Shown piece by piece: positions 17,182 to 26,003 of a stretch of 64,000 bases of DNA (position 1 is its first letter; each line of letters opens with the position of its first letter). This stretch comes from Oceanicaulis sp052055585 (GTDB lineage Bacteria; Pseudomonadota; Alphaproteobacteria; Caulobacterales; Maricaulaceae). The DNA lies in assembly GCF_052055585.1 (NCBI RefSeq), contig NZ_CP170485.1, positions 2,666,001 through 2,730,000 of the forward strand, in the 5' to 3' direction. A program made the translations under genes and the position numbers. Under the pieces are notes generated by a model. That model searched no databases. It was not told where the DNA came from and was given only the letters and a program-made list of their open reading frames with translations.

Positions 17182-18144
17182 TCAGGCGCTTTGCTTCGCG
17201 TCCGCCTGATAGGTCAGCGCCAGGAAGACATCCTCAAGATCAGGCTCCTCGGTGCGCAGATCCGCGATCCGCTGGCCCGAAGCGCGATAGGTTTCGATCA
17301 TGTCTGCGACCGACGCCTCACCGAAGCGATAGGTGATGGCGAGCGAACCATCGGGACGGATGATCGCATCCTGCTGCTCGAACCCGGCCGGCACGGCCTT
17401 GAGAGGTTCGACCGGCTCGATCACCAGCGTCTTGCGATCCATGCGCTTGAGCAGGTCAGCCTTGGGCTCACACGCGACCACTTCGCCATGATTGACGATG
17501 GCGATCTGGTCGCACAGCTCCTGGGCTTCCTCGAGATAGTGCGTGGTCAGCACAATGGTCACGCCCAGCTTGTTGAGCTCCAGCACATATTCCCACAGCT
17601 GACGGCGCAATTCGATGTCCACGCCCGCCGTCGGCTCGTCGAGCACCAGGACCGGCGGGTTGTGCACCAGCGCCTTGCCCACCAGCAGCCGGCGTTTCAT
17701 GCCGCCCGACAGCTGGCGCACATAGGCGTTGCGCTTGTCTTCAAGCCCCAGCGCCGACAGGATTTCCTCGGTCCGGCGCTCGGCTTTCGGCACGCCATAA
17801 AAGCCCGCCATCAGCTCCAGCGTCTCATAGGGCGTGAAGAACACGTCCATGTTCAGCTCCTGGGGCACAACGCCGATCGCGGCGCGGGCGCGGCGCGGAT
17901 CCTTGTCGATATCGATGCCCCAGATCTTCGCCGTGCCTTCTGATTTGGTCACAAGGCCCGCAAAGATGTTGATGAAGGTGGATTTGCCCGCCCCGTTCGG
18001 TCCCAGAAGGCCGAAGATCGACCCGCGCGGGATTTGCAGGTCCACGCCCTTGAGCGCCTCTTTCGCAGGCGCGCCCTTGCCTCCCGGATAGGTCTTTTTC
18101 AGGCCATAGGCTTCAAGGGCGAATTCGGGCTGGGCGTGTGACAT
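17182..18144 (-). CDS. ABC transporter ATP-binding protein (DrrA/NodI/CcmA-like)
   Basis: About 320 residues starting at ATG 18144; an in-frame TTG lies 21 bases further upstream. The nucleotide-binding domain has Walker A GPNGAGKST, Q-loop VVPQELNMDVFFTPYETL, signature LSGGMKRRL, Walker B VLVLDEPTAGVD and the H-loop VLTTHYLEE. The C-terminal extension after residue 230 ends in LEDVFLALT and matches the DUF4162 region of DrrA-type exporters. Such ATPases pair with ABC-2 permeases to export drugs, polysaccharides or lipids. No permease gene is next to it here, so the partner must be encoded elsewhere. This orphan arrangement is the only oddity. Confidence 0.9.
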   Translation of the reverse strand: MSHAQPEFALEAYGLKKTYPGGKGAPAKEALKGVDLQIPRGSIFGLLGPNGAGKSTFINIFAGLVTKSEGTAKIWGIDIDKDPRRARAAIGVVPQELNMDVFFTPYETLELMAGFYGVPKAERRTEEILSALGLEDKRNAYVRQLSGGMKRRLLVGKALVHNPPVLVLDEPTAGVDIELRRQLWEYVLELNKLGVTIVLTTHYLEEAQELCDQIAIVNHGEVVACEPKADLLKRMDRKTLVIEPVEPLKAVPAGFEQQDAIIRPDGSLAITYRFGEASVADMIETYRASGQRIADLRTEEPDLEDVFLALTYQADAKQSA

Positions 18145-18319
18145 GGGCGGGCTCACGGTCTGCAAGCGGAACGGGAGGAGAGCGCGTGCGCAATTGACGC
18201 CTGCACACAGCGCGTCTTAAGACGGAGCGGACCCTAGCGGCGTGCGCGGGCCTCGTCCATGTCGCAACGCCGTGTATCTTCTTCAACCGGACCTCTTTTA
18301 CAGACCGGCAGAGCGCACC

Positions 18320-18520
18320 ATGACCGACACCAACGCCTCCTCCCTGCCCGCCCCCGAAGTGATCGTGGTCGACCAGAAGCGCGTCATGTGCGACGGCGGC
18401 GGCGGCGCTCTGGGCCATCCGCGCACCTGGTATGAAATGGGCGACGAGGATTTCGTCGAATGCGGCTATTGCGACCGCCGTTTCGTGCTGCGCGGCTCCA
18501 AGGCTGACCCCAAGGCGTAA
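18320..18520 (+). CDS. zf-CHCC zinc-finger protein (NDUFS6-like)
   Basis: A 66-residue protein with Cys, His, Cys, Cys ligands in CDGGGGALGHPRTWYEM and VECGYCDRRFVL. This is the zf-CHCC fold shared by many alphaproteobacterial proteins and by the C-terminal half of mitochondrial complex I subunit NDUFS6. It probably binds one zinc ion and may be an accessory factor of NADH dehydrogenase, as its eukaryotic relative is; this is inferred from family knowledge. ATG 18320 is chosen because the conserved domain starts soon after it and the upstream codons are unlike any family member. It diverges from the ABC ATPase gene, with about 175 bases between. Confidence 0.85.
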   Translation: MTDTNASSLPAPEVIVVDQKRVMCDGGGGALGHPRTWYEMGDEDFVECGYCDRRFVLRGSKADPKA

Positions 18521-18619
18521 GCCTCCCCATCAAAAGTCATAGCGATATTCCGGTTTCGATTGATCCCGGAGACGCCCTCCCTATACCTGTGTTCAACGAC
18601 ACACGGGGGGAGAGACGCC

Positions 18620-20146
18620 ATGAGCCAGGCCAATGCGTCGGCGATGCGCCAACGGATCGGACTGATCACGGGGCTCGTGATCGCGGTGGGCTTGCAATTC
18701 CTCCCCGTGCCCGAAGGGCTCGACCGCGCCGCCTGGATGCTGGCGAGCCTGGCTTTGATGATGGGCGCCTGGTGGGCCAGTGAGGCCATTCCCATCGCCG
18801 CAACTGCGCTTGTCCCGCTGGCGCTGTTTCCGGTGTTTGGCATCCTATCGATGCGCAACGCCTCCGCCCCCTATGCCGACCCCATCGTCATGCTGCTTCT
18901 GGGCGGGTTCATCGTCGCGCTCGGCATTGAGAAGTGGAACCTGCACACCCGCATCGCACTCAATATCGTCGCCGCCTTCGGCTCTCGCCCGGCGCTGATG
19001 ATGCTCGGCTTCATGACCGCGACGGGCCTTTTGTCCATGTGGATCTCCAACACGGCGACCACGCTCATGATGATCCCGATCGCCCTCAAGGTGGCTGACG
19101 CGCTCAAGGATGAAGGGGTGGATGCGGGCCAGTTCGCCCCGGCGCTGGCGCTCGCCGTCGCCTATTCGGCGTCTGTGGGCGGGATCGCAACGCCCGTGGG
19201 CACGCCCACAAACCTCATCGCCATGGGCTTTATGGAGCGCGAATACGGCTCGGTCATCAGCTTCCCCCAATGGATGATGGTTGGCCTGCCCGCCGCCCTT
19301 CTGATCATCCCCGCCATGTGGCTGATCCTGAGCAAATGGGTGTTCAGGGTGGATGGCCACGCCCCCAATGAGGCCGGGCGCGAGATCATCCTCAAGCACA
19401 AGGCCGAGCTTGGAAAAATGACCACGCCGGAGCTGCGCGTGGCCTTGGCTTTCGGCACAGTGGCGATCCTCTGGATGGGCCGGGTTCTGCCCGGCTTTCT
19501 GATTGGTCAGCCCGAGATCAGCTTTGGCTGGAATCCGCTGCTCGCCTGGATCAGCACGCAATTTGAGCTGCCGATCACGTTGAGCCTTGGCAATGCGCAA
19601 ATCGCCATGGCGGGCGCGCTCGCCATGTTCCTGATCCCGGCCGGCGGCAAGTCTGGCGAAGGTCAGGCCCTGATGGATTGGGAGAGCGCCAAGCGCCTGC
19701 CCTGGGAGGTGATCCTCTTGTTCGGTGGCGGCCTGTCACTGGCCGCGGCCATTCAGGCGACGGGGCTCGCGGAATGGATCGGCTCGCACCTTGAATGGGT
19801 GGCCAGCTTGCCTCTGCCGCTGACCGTGCTGATCCTCGCCTTCATCGTGGTGTTCCTGACCGAGCTGACTTCGAACGTCGCGACCATTTCGGGCTTCCTG
19901 CCGGTGCTGGGCGCGGTCGCGGTCTCCGCCGGCGTGCCGCCCGAACACCTGATCGTGCCCGTGGCGCTGGCGGCCAGCTGCGCCTTCATGCTGCCCGTCG
20001 CCACGGCACCCAACGCCATCGTCTACGCCTCGGGCGCGGCCAGCATGACCCAGATGATCAAGGCCGGCTTCCGCATCAATCTGGTCGCCGCGCCTTTGAT
20101 TGCGCTGGTGAGCAGCCTGATCAGCGGTTGGGCGTTTCCGGGTTAA
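18620..20146 (+). CDS. DASS/SLC13-family Na+-coupled anion (dicarboxylate) transporter
   Basis: About 508 residues and some 12 membrane segments. Typical DASS motifs are WISNTATTLMMIPIAL, the first substrate hairpin SVGGIATPVGTPTNLIAMG and its second-half counterpart LTSNVATISGFLPVLGAVAV, followed by LPVATAPNAIVYASG. These form the Na+/carboxylate site in VcINDY-like proteins, so uptake of C4-dicarboxylates, citrate or sulfate-like anions is expected. The substrate cannot be told from sequence. ATG 18620 follows a GGGGGGAGAG ribosome site. It stands alone as a transcription unit with a terminator right after it. Confidence 0.9.
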   Translation: MSQANASAMRQRIGLITGLVIAVGLQFLPVPEGLDRAAWMLASLALMMGAWWASEAIPIAATALVPLALFPVFGILSMRNASAPYADPIVMLLLGGFIVALGIEKWNLHTRIALNIVAAFGSRPALMMLGFMTATGLLSMWISNTATTLMMIPIALKVADALKDEGVDAGQFAPALALAVAYSASVGGIATPVGTPTNLIAMGFMEREYGSVISFPQWMMVGLPAALLIIPAMWLILSKWVFRVDGHAPNEAGREIILKHKAELGKMTTPELRVALAFGTVAILWMGRVLPGFLIGQPEISFGWNPLLAWISTQFELPITLSLGNAQIAMAGALAMFLIPAGGKSGEGQALMDWESAKRLPWEVILLFGGGLSLAAAIQATGLAEWIGSHLEWVASLPLPLTVLILAFIVVFLTELTSNVATISGFLPVLGAVAVSAGVPPEHLIVPVALAASCAFMLPVATAPNAIVYASGAASMTQMIKAGFRINLVAAPLIALVSSLISGWAFPG

Positions 20147-20150
20147 AAAA

Positions 20151-20181
20151 ACGGGGCACCACATGGGCGCCCCGTCATTTT
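20151..20181 (+). terminator. Terminator of the DASS transporter gene
   Basis: ACGGGGC (20151-20157) pairs with GCCCCGT (20169-20175), followed by CATTTT. The stem begins 5 bases after the stop codon. Confidence 0.75.
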
Positions 20182-20548
20182 ACGATCCAGACCCCAGAAG
20201 CCAGCAAAGAGCCATCTTCAGGTCAAAGATCGCATACAGGCGAAATTGGAATTCGCCTGCACTGGCTTCGAGAACAAAAGCTGCGCGCATGCGCTTACCC
20301 TTTCATCTCGTGAGCAGGGGTCCCTAGGTGTGGAAGTCACCGCTCATTAGGCCAGATCGCCAGCGTCTAAGCTTTGAAGGGGAGGCTTGGGAGCTGGCGA
20401 GCCACTTCCCCCTGATCAAGAAATGGGGAGGACACGTCCCCCTCACAAGTAGCGTTAACACTTTTCCCAACGCACCCGCCCGATTGCTCCCTCACCCGAC
20501 GCCGCATAGGGTGGCGCTCCCTCGCCCAATTGCCGCCGGAGCGCTGTC
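20182..20548. other. Gene-free, structured region upstream of polA
   Basis: I see no convincing gene here. The stretch holds a perfect 8-bp inverted repeat CAGGCGAA/TTCGCCTG (20237-20259), the palindrome GCGCATGCGC near 20285 and a run of alternating GGGGA (20379, 20426) and TCCCC (20408, 20438) blocks. These blocks could form mutually exclusive stems. It must contain the polA promoter. Confidence 0.5.
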
Positions 20549-23323
20549 ATGGCCGTTACTCGTCCTGTTGATTCATCCAGCCATGTCTATCTGGTGGACG
20601 GGTCGGGCTATATCTTCCGCGCCTATCACGCCCTTCCGCCTTTGACCCGGTCTGACGGCACGCCGGTGGGTGCGGTTCAGGGCTTCTGCAACATGCTGTG
20701 GAAGCTCTTGGAAGACCTCAAGGGCGAGGACCAGCCGACGCACCTCGCGGTGATTTTCGACCATTCGTCGAAAACCTTCCGCAACGAGATCTATGACCAG
20801 TACAAGGCCAACCGGCCCGACCTGCCCGAAGACCTGATCCCGCAATTCTCGCTGATCCGCGAAGCCACCCAGGCGTTCGAGCTGCCGTGTATCGAGATGG
20901 AAGGCTTTGAGGCGGACGACCTGATCGCGACCTATGCTCGGCTTGCTGCAGAAAAGGGCGCGCGCGTCACCGTGGCGAGCTCTGACAAGGATCTGATGCA
21001 ACTGGTCAATGATCAGGTGACGCTGCTCGATCCCATGAAGTCCAAGCGCATTGGTCATGATGAGGTGATCGAGAAGTTCGGCGTGGCGCCGGACAAGGTG
21101 ATCGACGTGCAATCGCTGGCCGGCGACAGCGTGGACAATGTGCCCGGCGTGCCCGGCATCGGCATCAAGACCGCCGCCCAGCTCATCACCGAATATGGCG
21201 ATCTTGATACCCTGCTGGAGCGCGCGGGCGAGATCAAACAGCCCAAGCGTCGCGAGAAGCTGATCGAGAACGCCGAGAATGCGCGCCTGTCCCGCCTTCT
21301 GGTGACGCTGAAACCCGATGTTCCGATTACGGATGAACTGGACGTGTTCGGCGCGACCGACCCTGATGCCGAAAAACTCGTGGGCTTTCTCAAATCCATG
21401 GAATTCCGCACTCTGACCCGCCGGGTCGAGGAAGGGCTGGGTGGCCCGGTCGCCGATGAAACCGGCGACGCCACCGCGCCTGTGGATCGCACGAAATACG
21501 AAACCGTCCAGACCGTTGAAGCCCTCGAAAAATGGATCGAGAAGGCCAAGCGCGCTCGCGTCATCGCGGTGGATGTGGAGACGGACGCCCTCTCCGCCGT
21601 CGCCTCGCGCCTTGTGGGCGTGTCGCTGGCCACCGCGCCCAACGAGGCCTGCTATATACCGCTAGGTCATGAAGGCGGCGATCTGGCCGATGGCGGCATG
21701 AAGCCCGAGCAGATCGACGAAGCCGAAGCGCTCGGACGCCTCAAGGCGATCCTGGAAAACGACGCCATCCTGAAGGTGGGTCAGAACTTCAAATACGATC
21801 TGGCGGTGTTCCAGCGGTATGGCGTACGCGTCGCGCCCTATGACGACACCATGCTGATCAGCTATGTGCAGGCGGCGGGCCTGCACAATCACGGCATGGA
21901 CGAGCTGGCCGAGCGCTATCTCGGCCATAAGTGCATCTCGTTCAAGGAGGTGTGCGGCACGGGCAAGTCCCAGAAGCGCTTCTCCGAGATCGACCTGAAA
22001 ACGGCGACCGAATACGCCGCCGAGGACACCGACATCACCCTGCGCCTGTGGGAGCTTCTGAAAGCCGGGCTTGCGGGAAAAGGCCTCTCCACCGTCTACG
22101 AGACCCTCGAACGTCCGCTGCCGCAGGTTCTGACCGATATGGAGCTCGCGGGCGTGAAGGTGGATGTCGCCCAGCTCTCGCGCCTGTCGTCAGACTTCGC
22201 GCAGAAAATGGCCGAGGCCGAAGAGACCGCGCACAAGCTGGCAGGCACGAAGTTCAATCTGGGCAGTCCCAAGCAGATCGGCGAAATCCTGTTTGGTGAA
22301 ATGGGCCTGCCGGGCGGCAAGAAGACCAAGTCCGGCGCCTGGTCCACCGATGCCGCCGTGCTCGACGAGCTGGCCGCCCAAGGCCACGAGCTGCCGACCG
22401 CACTTCTGACCTGGCGGCAATTCGCCAAGCTCAAATCGACCTATTCGGACGCCCTCAAAGAGGCGATCAACCCCAACACAGGCCGCGTCCATACCAGCTT
22501 CTCGCTCGCCGCAACCACCACGGGCCGGTTGTCGAGTTCCGAGCCGAACCTTCAGAACATCCCCATACGGACAGAAGAAGGCCGCAAGATCCGCGAAGCC
22601 TTCATCGCCGAGCCGGGCCATGTGATCGTGGCGGCGGACTACTCCCAGATCGAATTGCGGCTTCTCGCCCATATCGCGGACGTGGAAGCGCTCAAGCAGG
22701 CCTTCCGCGAAGGCCAGGACATTCACGCCCTGACAGCCTCTGAAATGTTCGGCGTGCCGCTGGAAGACATGGATCCGGCCACGCGCCGGAACGCCAAGGC
22801 GATCAATTTCGGCATCATCTATGGCATTTCCGCCTTCGGCCTCGCCAACAATCTCGGCATCGGGCGCGATGAAGCCAAGCGCTATATCGACAGCTATTTC
22901 GAGAAGTTCCCGGGCATCAAGGACTATATGGACGCCATGAAGGACGAGGCGAAAGCCAAGGGCTGCGTCACGACGATCTTCGGCCGCCGCATCAACCTGC
23001 CCGGCATCAAGGACAAGAACCCGTCCGTGCGTCAGTTCACGGAGCGTCAGGCGATCAACGCGCCGATTCAGGGCGCGGCCGCCGACATCATCCGCCGCGC
23101 CATGGTGCGCATGCCCAGCGCCTTGGTCGATGCCGGCCTGAAGACCCGCATGCTGCTGCAGGTGCATGACGAACTGGTGTTTGAAGCGCCCGAGAGCGAG
23201 GCCGATCAGGTGATCAAGCTCGTCAGTGAGGTGATGAGCAACGCCGCCCTGCCCGCCCAGAACCTGTCGGTTCCTCTAGAAGTGGAAGCCAAGGCCGCCA
23301 GCACCTGGGGCCAGGCGCACTAG
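20549..23323 (+). CDS. polA: DNA polymerase I
   Basis: A full-length, 924-residue polymerase I. The 5'-3' exonuclease domain (residues 1-300) has the EADDLIATYAR and SSDKDLMQL metal motifs and the helix-hairpin GVPGIGIKTAAQL. The 3'-5' proofreading domain (about 320-510) keeps DEDD residues in VDVETDAL, GQNFKYDLAVF and YAAEDTDITL, so it should be active. The polymerase domain has motif A AADYSQIELRLLAHIAD, motif B RRNAKAINFGIIYG and motif C LLQVHDELVFEAP. It acts in Okazaki fragment maturation and repair. It converges on the methionine aminopeptidase gene with only six bases between stop codons. Confidence 0.97.
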   Translation: MAVTRPVDSSSHVYLVDGSGYIFRAYHALPPLTRSDGTPVGAVQGFCNMLWKLLEDLKGEDQPTHLAVIFDHSSKTFRNEIYDQYKANRPDLPEDLIPQFSLIREATQAFELPCIEMEGFEADDLIATYARLAAEKGARVTVASSDKDLMQLVNDQVTLLDPMKSKRIGHDEVIEKFGVAPDKVIDVQSLAGDSVDNVPGVPGIGIKTAAQLITEYGDLDTLLERAGEIKQPKRREKLIENAENARLSRLLVTLKPDVPITDELDVFGATDPDAEKLVGFLKSMEFRTLTRRVEEGLGGPVADETGDATAPVDRTKYETVQTVEALEKWIEKAKRARVIAVDVETDALSAVASRLVGVSLATAPNEACYIPLGHEGGDLADGGMKPEQIDEAEALGRLKAILENDAILKVGQNFKYDLAVFQRYGVRVAPYDDTMLISYVQAAGLHNHGMDELAERYLGHKCISFKEVCGTGKSQKRFSEIDLKTATEYAAEDTDITLRLWELLKAGLAGKGLSTVYETLERPLPQVLTDMELAGVKVDVAQLSRLSSDFAQKMAEAEETAHKLAGTKFNLGSPKQIGEILFGEMGLPGGKKTKSGAWSTDAAVLDELAAQGHELPTALLTWRQFAKLKSTYSDALKEAINPNTGRVHTSFSLAATTTGRLSSSEPNLQNIPIRTEEGRKIREAFIAEPGHVIVAADYSQIELRLLAHIADVEALKQAFREGQDIHALTASEMFGVPLEDMDPATRRNAKAINFGIIYGISAFGLANNLGIGRDEAKRYIDSYFEKFPGIKDYMDAMKDEAKAKGCVTTIFGRRINLPGIKDKNPSVRQFTERQAINAPIQGAAADIIRRAMVRMPSALVDAGLKTRMLLQVHDELVFEAPESEADQVIKLVSEVMSNAALPAQNLSVPLEVEAKAASTWGQAH

Positions 23324-23329
23324 CAGGCG

Positions 23330-24100
23330 TCAGCTCAGGCGCAACGCTTCTCCGGGGCGAAGGGTCAGCACTTCAACGCCTGTCGCAGTGACGGCGACCG
23401 TGTGCTCGAATTGGGCGGACAGCTTTCCGTCCCGTGTGACGACCGTCCAGTCATCGTCCTCTGTGAACACGTGCCGGCTGCCCTGGTTGAGCATGGGCTC
23501 GATGGTGAAGACCATGCCCTCGCGCAGGCGCATGCCGGAGCCGGGCTTGCCATAGTGCAGGACGGACGGCTCTTCATGCATTTCCCGTCCGATGCCGTGC
23601 CCGCAATACTCGCGCACCACCGAATAACCAGCTTTTTTGGCGTGTCGAGAGATCGCGTGGCCGATATCGCCAAGATGCGCGCCGGGCCGCACGGCGGAAA
23701 TCCCCTTCCACATGGCGGCTTCGGTCGCCTTGACCAGACGCCGGGCCGCCGCTGACGGGGTTCCGATCATATAGGTCTTGCTGGAATCGGCGATGAAGCC
23801 GTTCTTTTCCAGAGTGATATCGAGATTGAGGATGTCGCCGTCGCGGATGATGGTCAGCGCGTCCGGCATGCCATGGCAGACCACATCATTGAGCGAACAG
23901 TTCAGCACATACGCATAGTCATACTGGCCGAGACTGGCCGGTCGCGCCTCAAGCGTATCGACAATGAACGGCTCGACACGGTCATTGACCTCGAGCGTGC
24001 TCATGCCCTCAAGCGTCAGACCGTCGAGCATTTCAAAGACCGACGCCAGAAGCCGTCCCGAAATCCGCATCAGCGCCAGTTCGTCCGCTGTCTTGACCAT
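23330..24100 (-). CDS. map: Type I methionine aminopeptidase
   Basis: A 256-residue enzyme that removes the initiator Met from nascent proteins. All five metal ligands and the key His are visible: NDVVCHGMPD (His), LNLDITLEKNGFIADSSKTY (two Asp), YCGHGIGREMHEEP (His), FTIEPML (Glu) and AQFEHTVAVT (Glu). It should therefore be catalytically active. Its start codon follows the stop codon of a ParD-like antitoxin gene within four bases (TGACATG), so the two are translationally coupled. That pairing, plus a strong operator upstream, suggests this may be a second, specially regulated copy and not the housekeeping enzyme. I cannot check for another map gene outside the window. Confidence 0.95.
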   Translation of the reverse strand: MVKTADELALMRISGRLLASVFEMLDGLTLEGMSTLEVNDRVEPFIVDTLEARPASLGQYDYAYVLNCSLNDVVCHGMPDALTIIRDGDILNLDITLEKNGFIADSSKTYMIGTPSAAARRLVKATEAAMWKGISAVRPGAHLGDIGHAISRHAKKAGYSVVREYCGHGIGREMHEEPSVLHYGKPGSGMRLREGMVFTIEPMLNQGSRHVFTEDDDWTVVTRDGKLSAQFEHTVAVTATGVEVLTLRPGEALRLS

Positions 24101-24101
24101 G

Positions 24102-24308
24102 TCAGGCGACCGATCGCCGGCTCAGGTCCAGCTCGGCGGCCTCATACTGCATGCGCACGATCTCGTTGAAAGTGAGCGTGGGATGGGCTTCGGCGAGCAT
24201 GCCGATCTTCAGCCAGAACTCCGCCTGTGCGTTTATGGAGCGGCACATGGCCTTGCTGCCCCGACGGATACCCTCGTGCAGCTCGTCGTCAATTTTTACA
24301 ATGCCCAT
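24102..24308 (-). CDS. ParD-like antitoxin/regulator
   Basis: A 68-residue protein starting at ATG 24308 (MGIVKIDDELHEGIRRGSK). The sequence SINAQAEFWLKIGMLAEAHPTLTFNEIV is typical of the ParD_like family, related to ribbon-helix-helix antitoxins. Such proteins dimerise through the N-terminal beta-strand (GIVKIDDEL), bind palindromic operators and repress their own operon. The 'toxin' position downstream is taken by methionine aminopeptidase and not by a ParE toxin. A perfect 34-bp palindrome begins 14 bases upstream of the start codon and is surely its binding site. Whether it inhibits the aminopeptidase protein or only controls its transcription is unknown. Confidence 0.8.
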   Translation of the reverse strand: MGIVKIDDELHEGIRRGSKAMCRSINAQAEFWLKIGMLAEAHPTLTFNEIVRMQYEAAELDLSRRSVA

Positions 24309-24321
24309 GCTGGCCCTCACA

Positions 24322-24355
24322 GGAATATACGAAACGTATACGTTTCGTATATTCC
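24322..24355. promoter_or_regulatory. Perfect 34-bp palindromic operator of the ParD-like/map operon
   Basis: All 34 bases are symmetrical about the centre at 24338/24339. The inner part consists of two overlapping half-palindromes of the form TATACG-N3-CGTATA (AAA spacer in the first, TTT in the second) that share the central CGTATACG. This is the layout expected for cooperative binding of two or more ribbon-helix-helix dimers. It lies between the oxygenase stop (24378) and the ParD-like start (24308). Confidence 0.85.
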
Positions 24356-24377
24356 CGGAATTGAGCAGACGCAAGCC

Positions 24378-25121
24378 CTAGCGCAGCGGGTCGAGCGCCC
24401 CGCCGACGCTGGTATTGACCCGGAACCAGCCCGGAATGGCGTAGCGGGTGGCGAGCGACTGGCGCACCTCGTGCGGGATGACTTCAGAAAGCATCAGCAC
24501 CAGTCCGCCGCCTTCAGGCTCAAGCTCTGCGACCGGCGGCACGTCATCCAGCTGGCTCATATCCGGACGACCGAATTCGTCCAGCGGCGCGCTCTCCCAG
24601 ACGGCCAGCTGGCCGCCATTCGCGCCCGCCCAGTCCTTGTTCAGGTAAGCGACCATGGAGACGACACGCGCGCGTTCGGCCCGGCGCCCGGCAAACGCGC
24701 CCGCGCTGGCGGTGGGCAGGGTGAAGGCGTCCATATGGCGCGCATAGAACCCGCCCGGCGGATAGACGGCAAAATGCGCCTCAAATTCGAACAGGCCCAG
24801 AAACAGGCGGCGGTTCATCGCAATGCGCAGGGCGTCCGCACCTTCCATGAAGCGCTTCTGCGCCGCGCTGGCGCCATCGAGCCAGGCGATATGGGTCTTG
24901 CGGATATAGAGCGCTTTGGTCTCGTTGTGCGCGCGCCCCACACGGCCCGGATGCGTCTCGCCCGCCTCTTCCAGCGCTTCGGCTTCCAGTCGCAGGGCCG
25001 AGACCAGCTCGGGGTCCAGCGCGCCGGGCGCATGGGCCCAGCCGCGCGTTTCCAAATCCGCGATCAGGCTGGCGGTCAGATTGTCAGAGAAGAAAGGGCG
25101 GGGGCAGAGGACAGCGTCCAA
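24378..25121 (-). CDS. 2OG-Fe(II) oxygenase, SM-20/prolyl-hydroxylase-like
   Basis: A 247-residue Fe(II)/2-oxoglutarate oxygenase. The iron ligands are in FYARHMDAF (His, Asp) and VIPHEVRQS (His). The Arg that binds 2OG is in GWFRVN or EVRQS, as in SM-20/PHD-type hydroxylases. The strand MVAYLNKDWAGANGGQLAVWE is a hallmark of that group, where a bacterial member hydroxylates a prolyl residue of a translation factor. The substrate here is unknown. No in-frame ATG precedes the domain, so translation probably starts at TTG 25121, with GGAG 9 bases upstream. It is followed by the palindromic operator of the next operon. Confidence 0.85.
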   Translation of the reverse strand: MDAVLCPRPFFSDNLTASLIADLETRGWAHAPGALDPELVSALRLEAEALEEAGETHPGRVGRAHNETKALYIRKTHIAWLDGASAAQKRFMEGADALRIAMNRRLFLGLFEFEAHFAVYPPGGFYARHMDAFTLPTASAGAFAGRRAERARVVSMVAYLNKDWAGANGGQLAVWESAPLDEFGRPDMSQLDDVPPVAELEPEGGGLVLMLSEVIPHEVRQSLATRYAIPGWFRVNTSVGGALDPLR

Positions 25122-25201
25122 ATCCGGCGGCTCCGTTCAAAAGGTGCGCGCTTTTGAACCTGGAACCCCATCTTGGCAAGTCAAATCTGAAAGATCACAT
25201 C

Positions 25202-25870
25202 TCAGCCCAGAAGCAGGGCATGGAGCTCGGCCACGCTATCAGCAAAAGCCGGGGCCTTCGCCCGGACCGGTTCACGGGCCGCCACGCCGCCAAAGCCGAT
25301 AAAACTGTCCGCCGCGCCTTTGTCGAAAGCCTCATAGTCGGTCATGCCGTCGCCGACCATGATCGCCAGGGGTTTGCCGAACAGGGTTTTCAGAGAGGCC
25401 ACCACCGGCGCCTTGCCACCCGAGCGCGAAAGCGGGTTCTGCCGGTCAAAACCGGTCACCTCATCGCCGTCATAGACAAAGCGGTTGGCGCGGATCTCGC
25501 CATTGGCGAAGCCCAGATCATTGAGCGCCGGCTCCACAAGATCGACAAATCCGCCCGACACGGCGGCTACGTCATTGCCGCGTGCGCGCAGCGCTTCCAA
25601 CAGCTCCGCCATGCCATCGGTCAGGTGTGCGCGCAGACTTTCACGAGCAGTCTCCACCGCAGGACGGGTCAGCCCCGCGATCGCAAGCCGTTGTTCCAGC
25701 GAGGCGCGAAAATCGAGCTTACCTGCCATGCCCTGATCAGTCAGGGCCTTGAGGCGGGCCGTGCGTTCAGCGCCATCAGGCGCGCTTGAGAGCGCGTGCT
25801 CGACGGCGAAGTCGAGGCTCTCGACCTTCAACAGCGTGGAGTCCACGTCAAAGACAATCAGCCGGCTCAT
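25202..25870 (-). CDS. serB: HAD phosphatase, phosphoserine phosphatase-like
   Basis: A 222-residue HAD-superfamily phosphatase starting at ATG 25870 (MSRLIVFDVDSTLL). Motif I FDVDSTLLKVE holds the nucleophile Asp, motif II is AAVSGGF, motif III Lys is in the GGKAPVV region and motif IV is MVGDGMTDYEAF. The helical cap (AERTARLKALTDQGMAGKLDFRASLEQRL) is that of SerB. It should dephosphorylate phosphoserine in the last step of serine synthesis. It lacks the ACT-like N-terminal domain of enterobacterial SerB. It diverges from the RNA methyltransferase gene, with 133 bases between. Confidence 0.85.
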   Translation of the reverse strand: MSRLIVFDVDSTLLKVESLDFAVEHALSSAPDGAERTARLKALTDQGMAGKLDFRASLEQRLAIAGLTRPAVETARESLRAHLTDGMAELLEALRARGNDVAAVSGGFVDLVEPALNDLGFANGEIRANRFVYDGDEVTGFDRQNPLSRSGGKAPVVASLKTLFGKPLAIMVGDGMTDYEAFDKGAADSFIGFGGVAAREPVRAKAPAFADSVAELHALLLG

Positions 25871-26003
25871 CAGGTCCTCACGGTTGCAGGCCAGCGATGT
25901 ACGGCAAGCGCGCAGACCTGACCAGAGCGCGTGGCAAGAAAGCGGTGGAAGAGTGCGGCGCAATCATATCGCCTCGCGACCGGACTTCGCTTATGAAGGC
26001 GCG

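Noticed and set aside
22190..23167. Long open frame opposite polA
   Set aside because: It is a GC-rich mirror of the polymerase domain, with no ribosome site and a His/Arg/Gly-biased composition.
23330..24308. A classical ParDE toxin-antitoxin system
   Set aside because: The second gene is clearly a methionine aminopeptidase with intact active site and has no ParE/RelE features.
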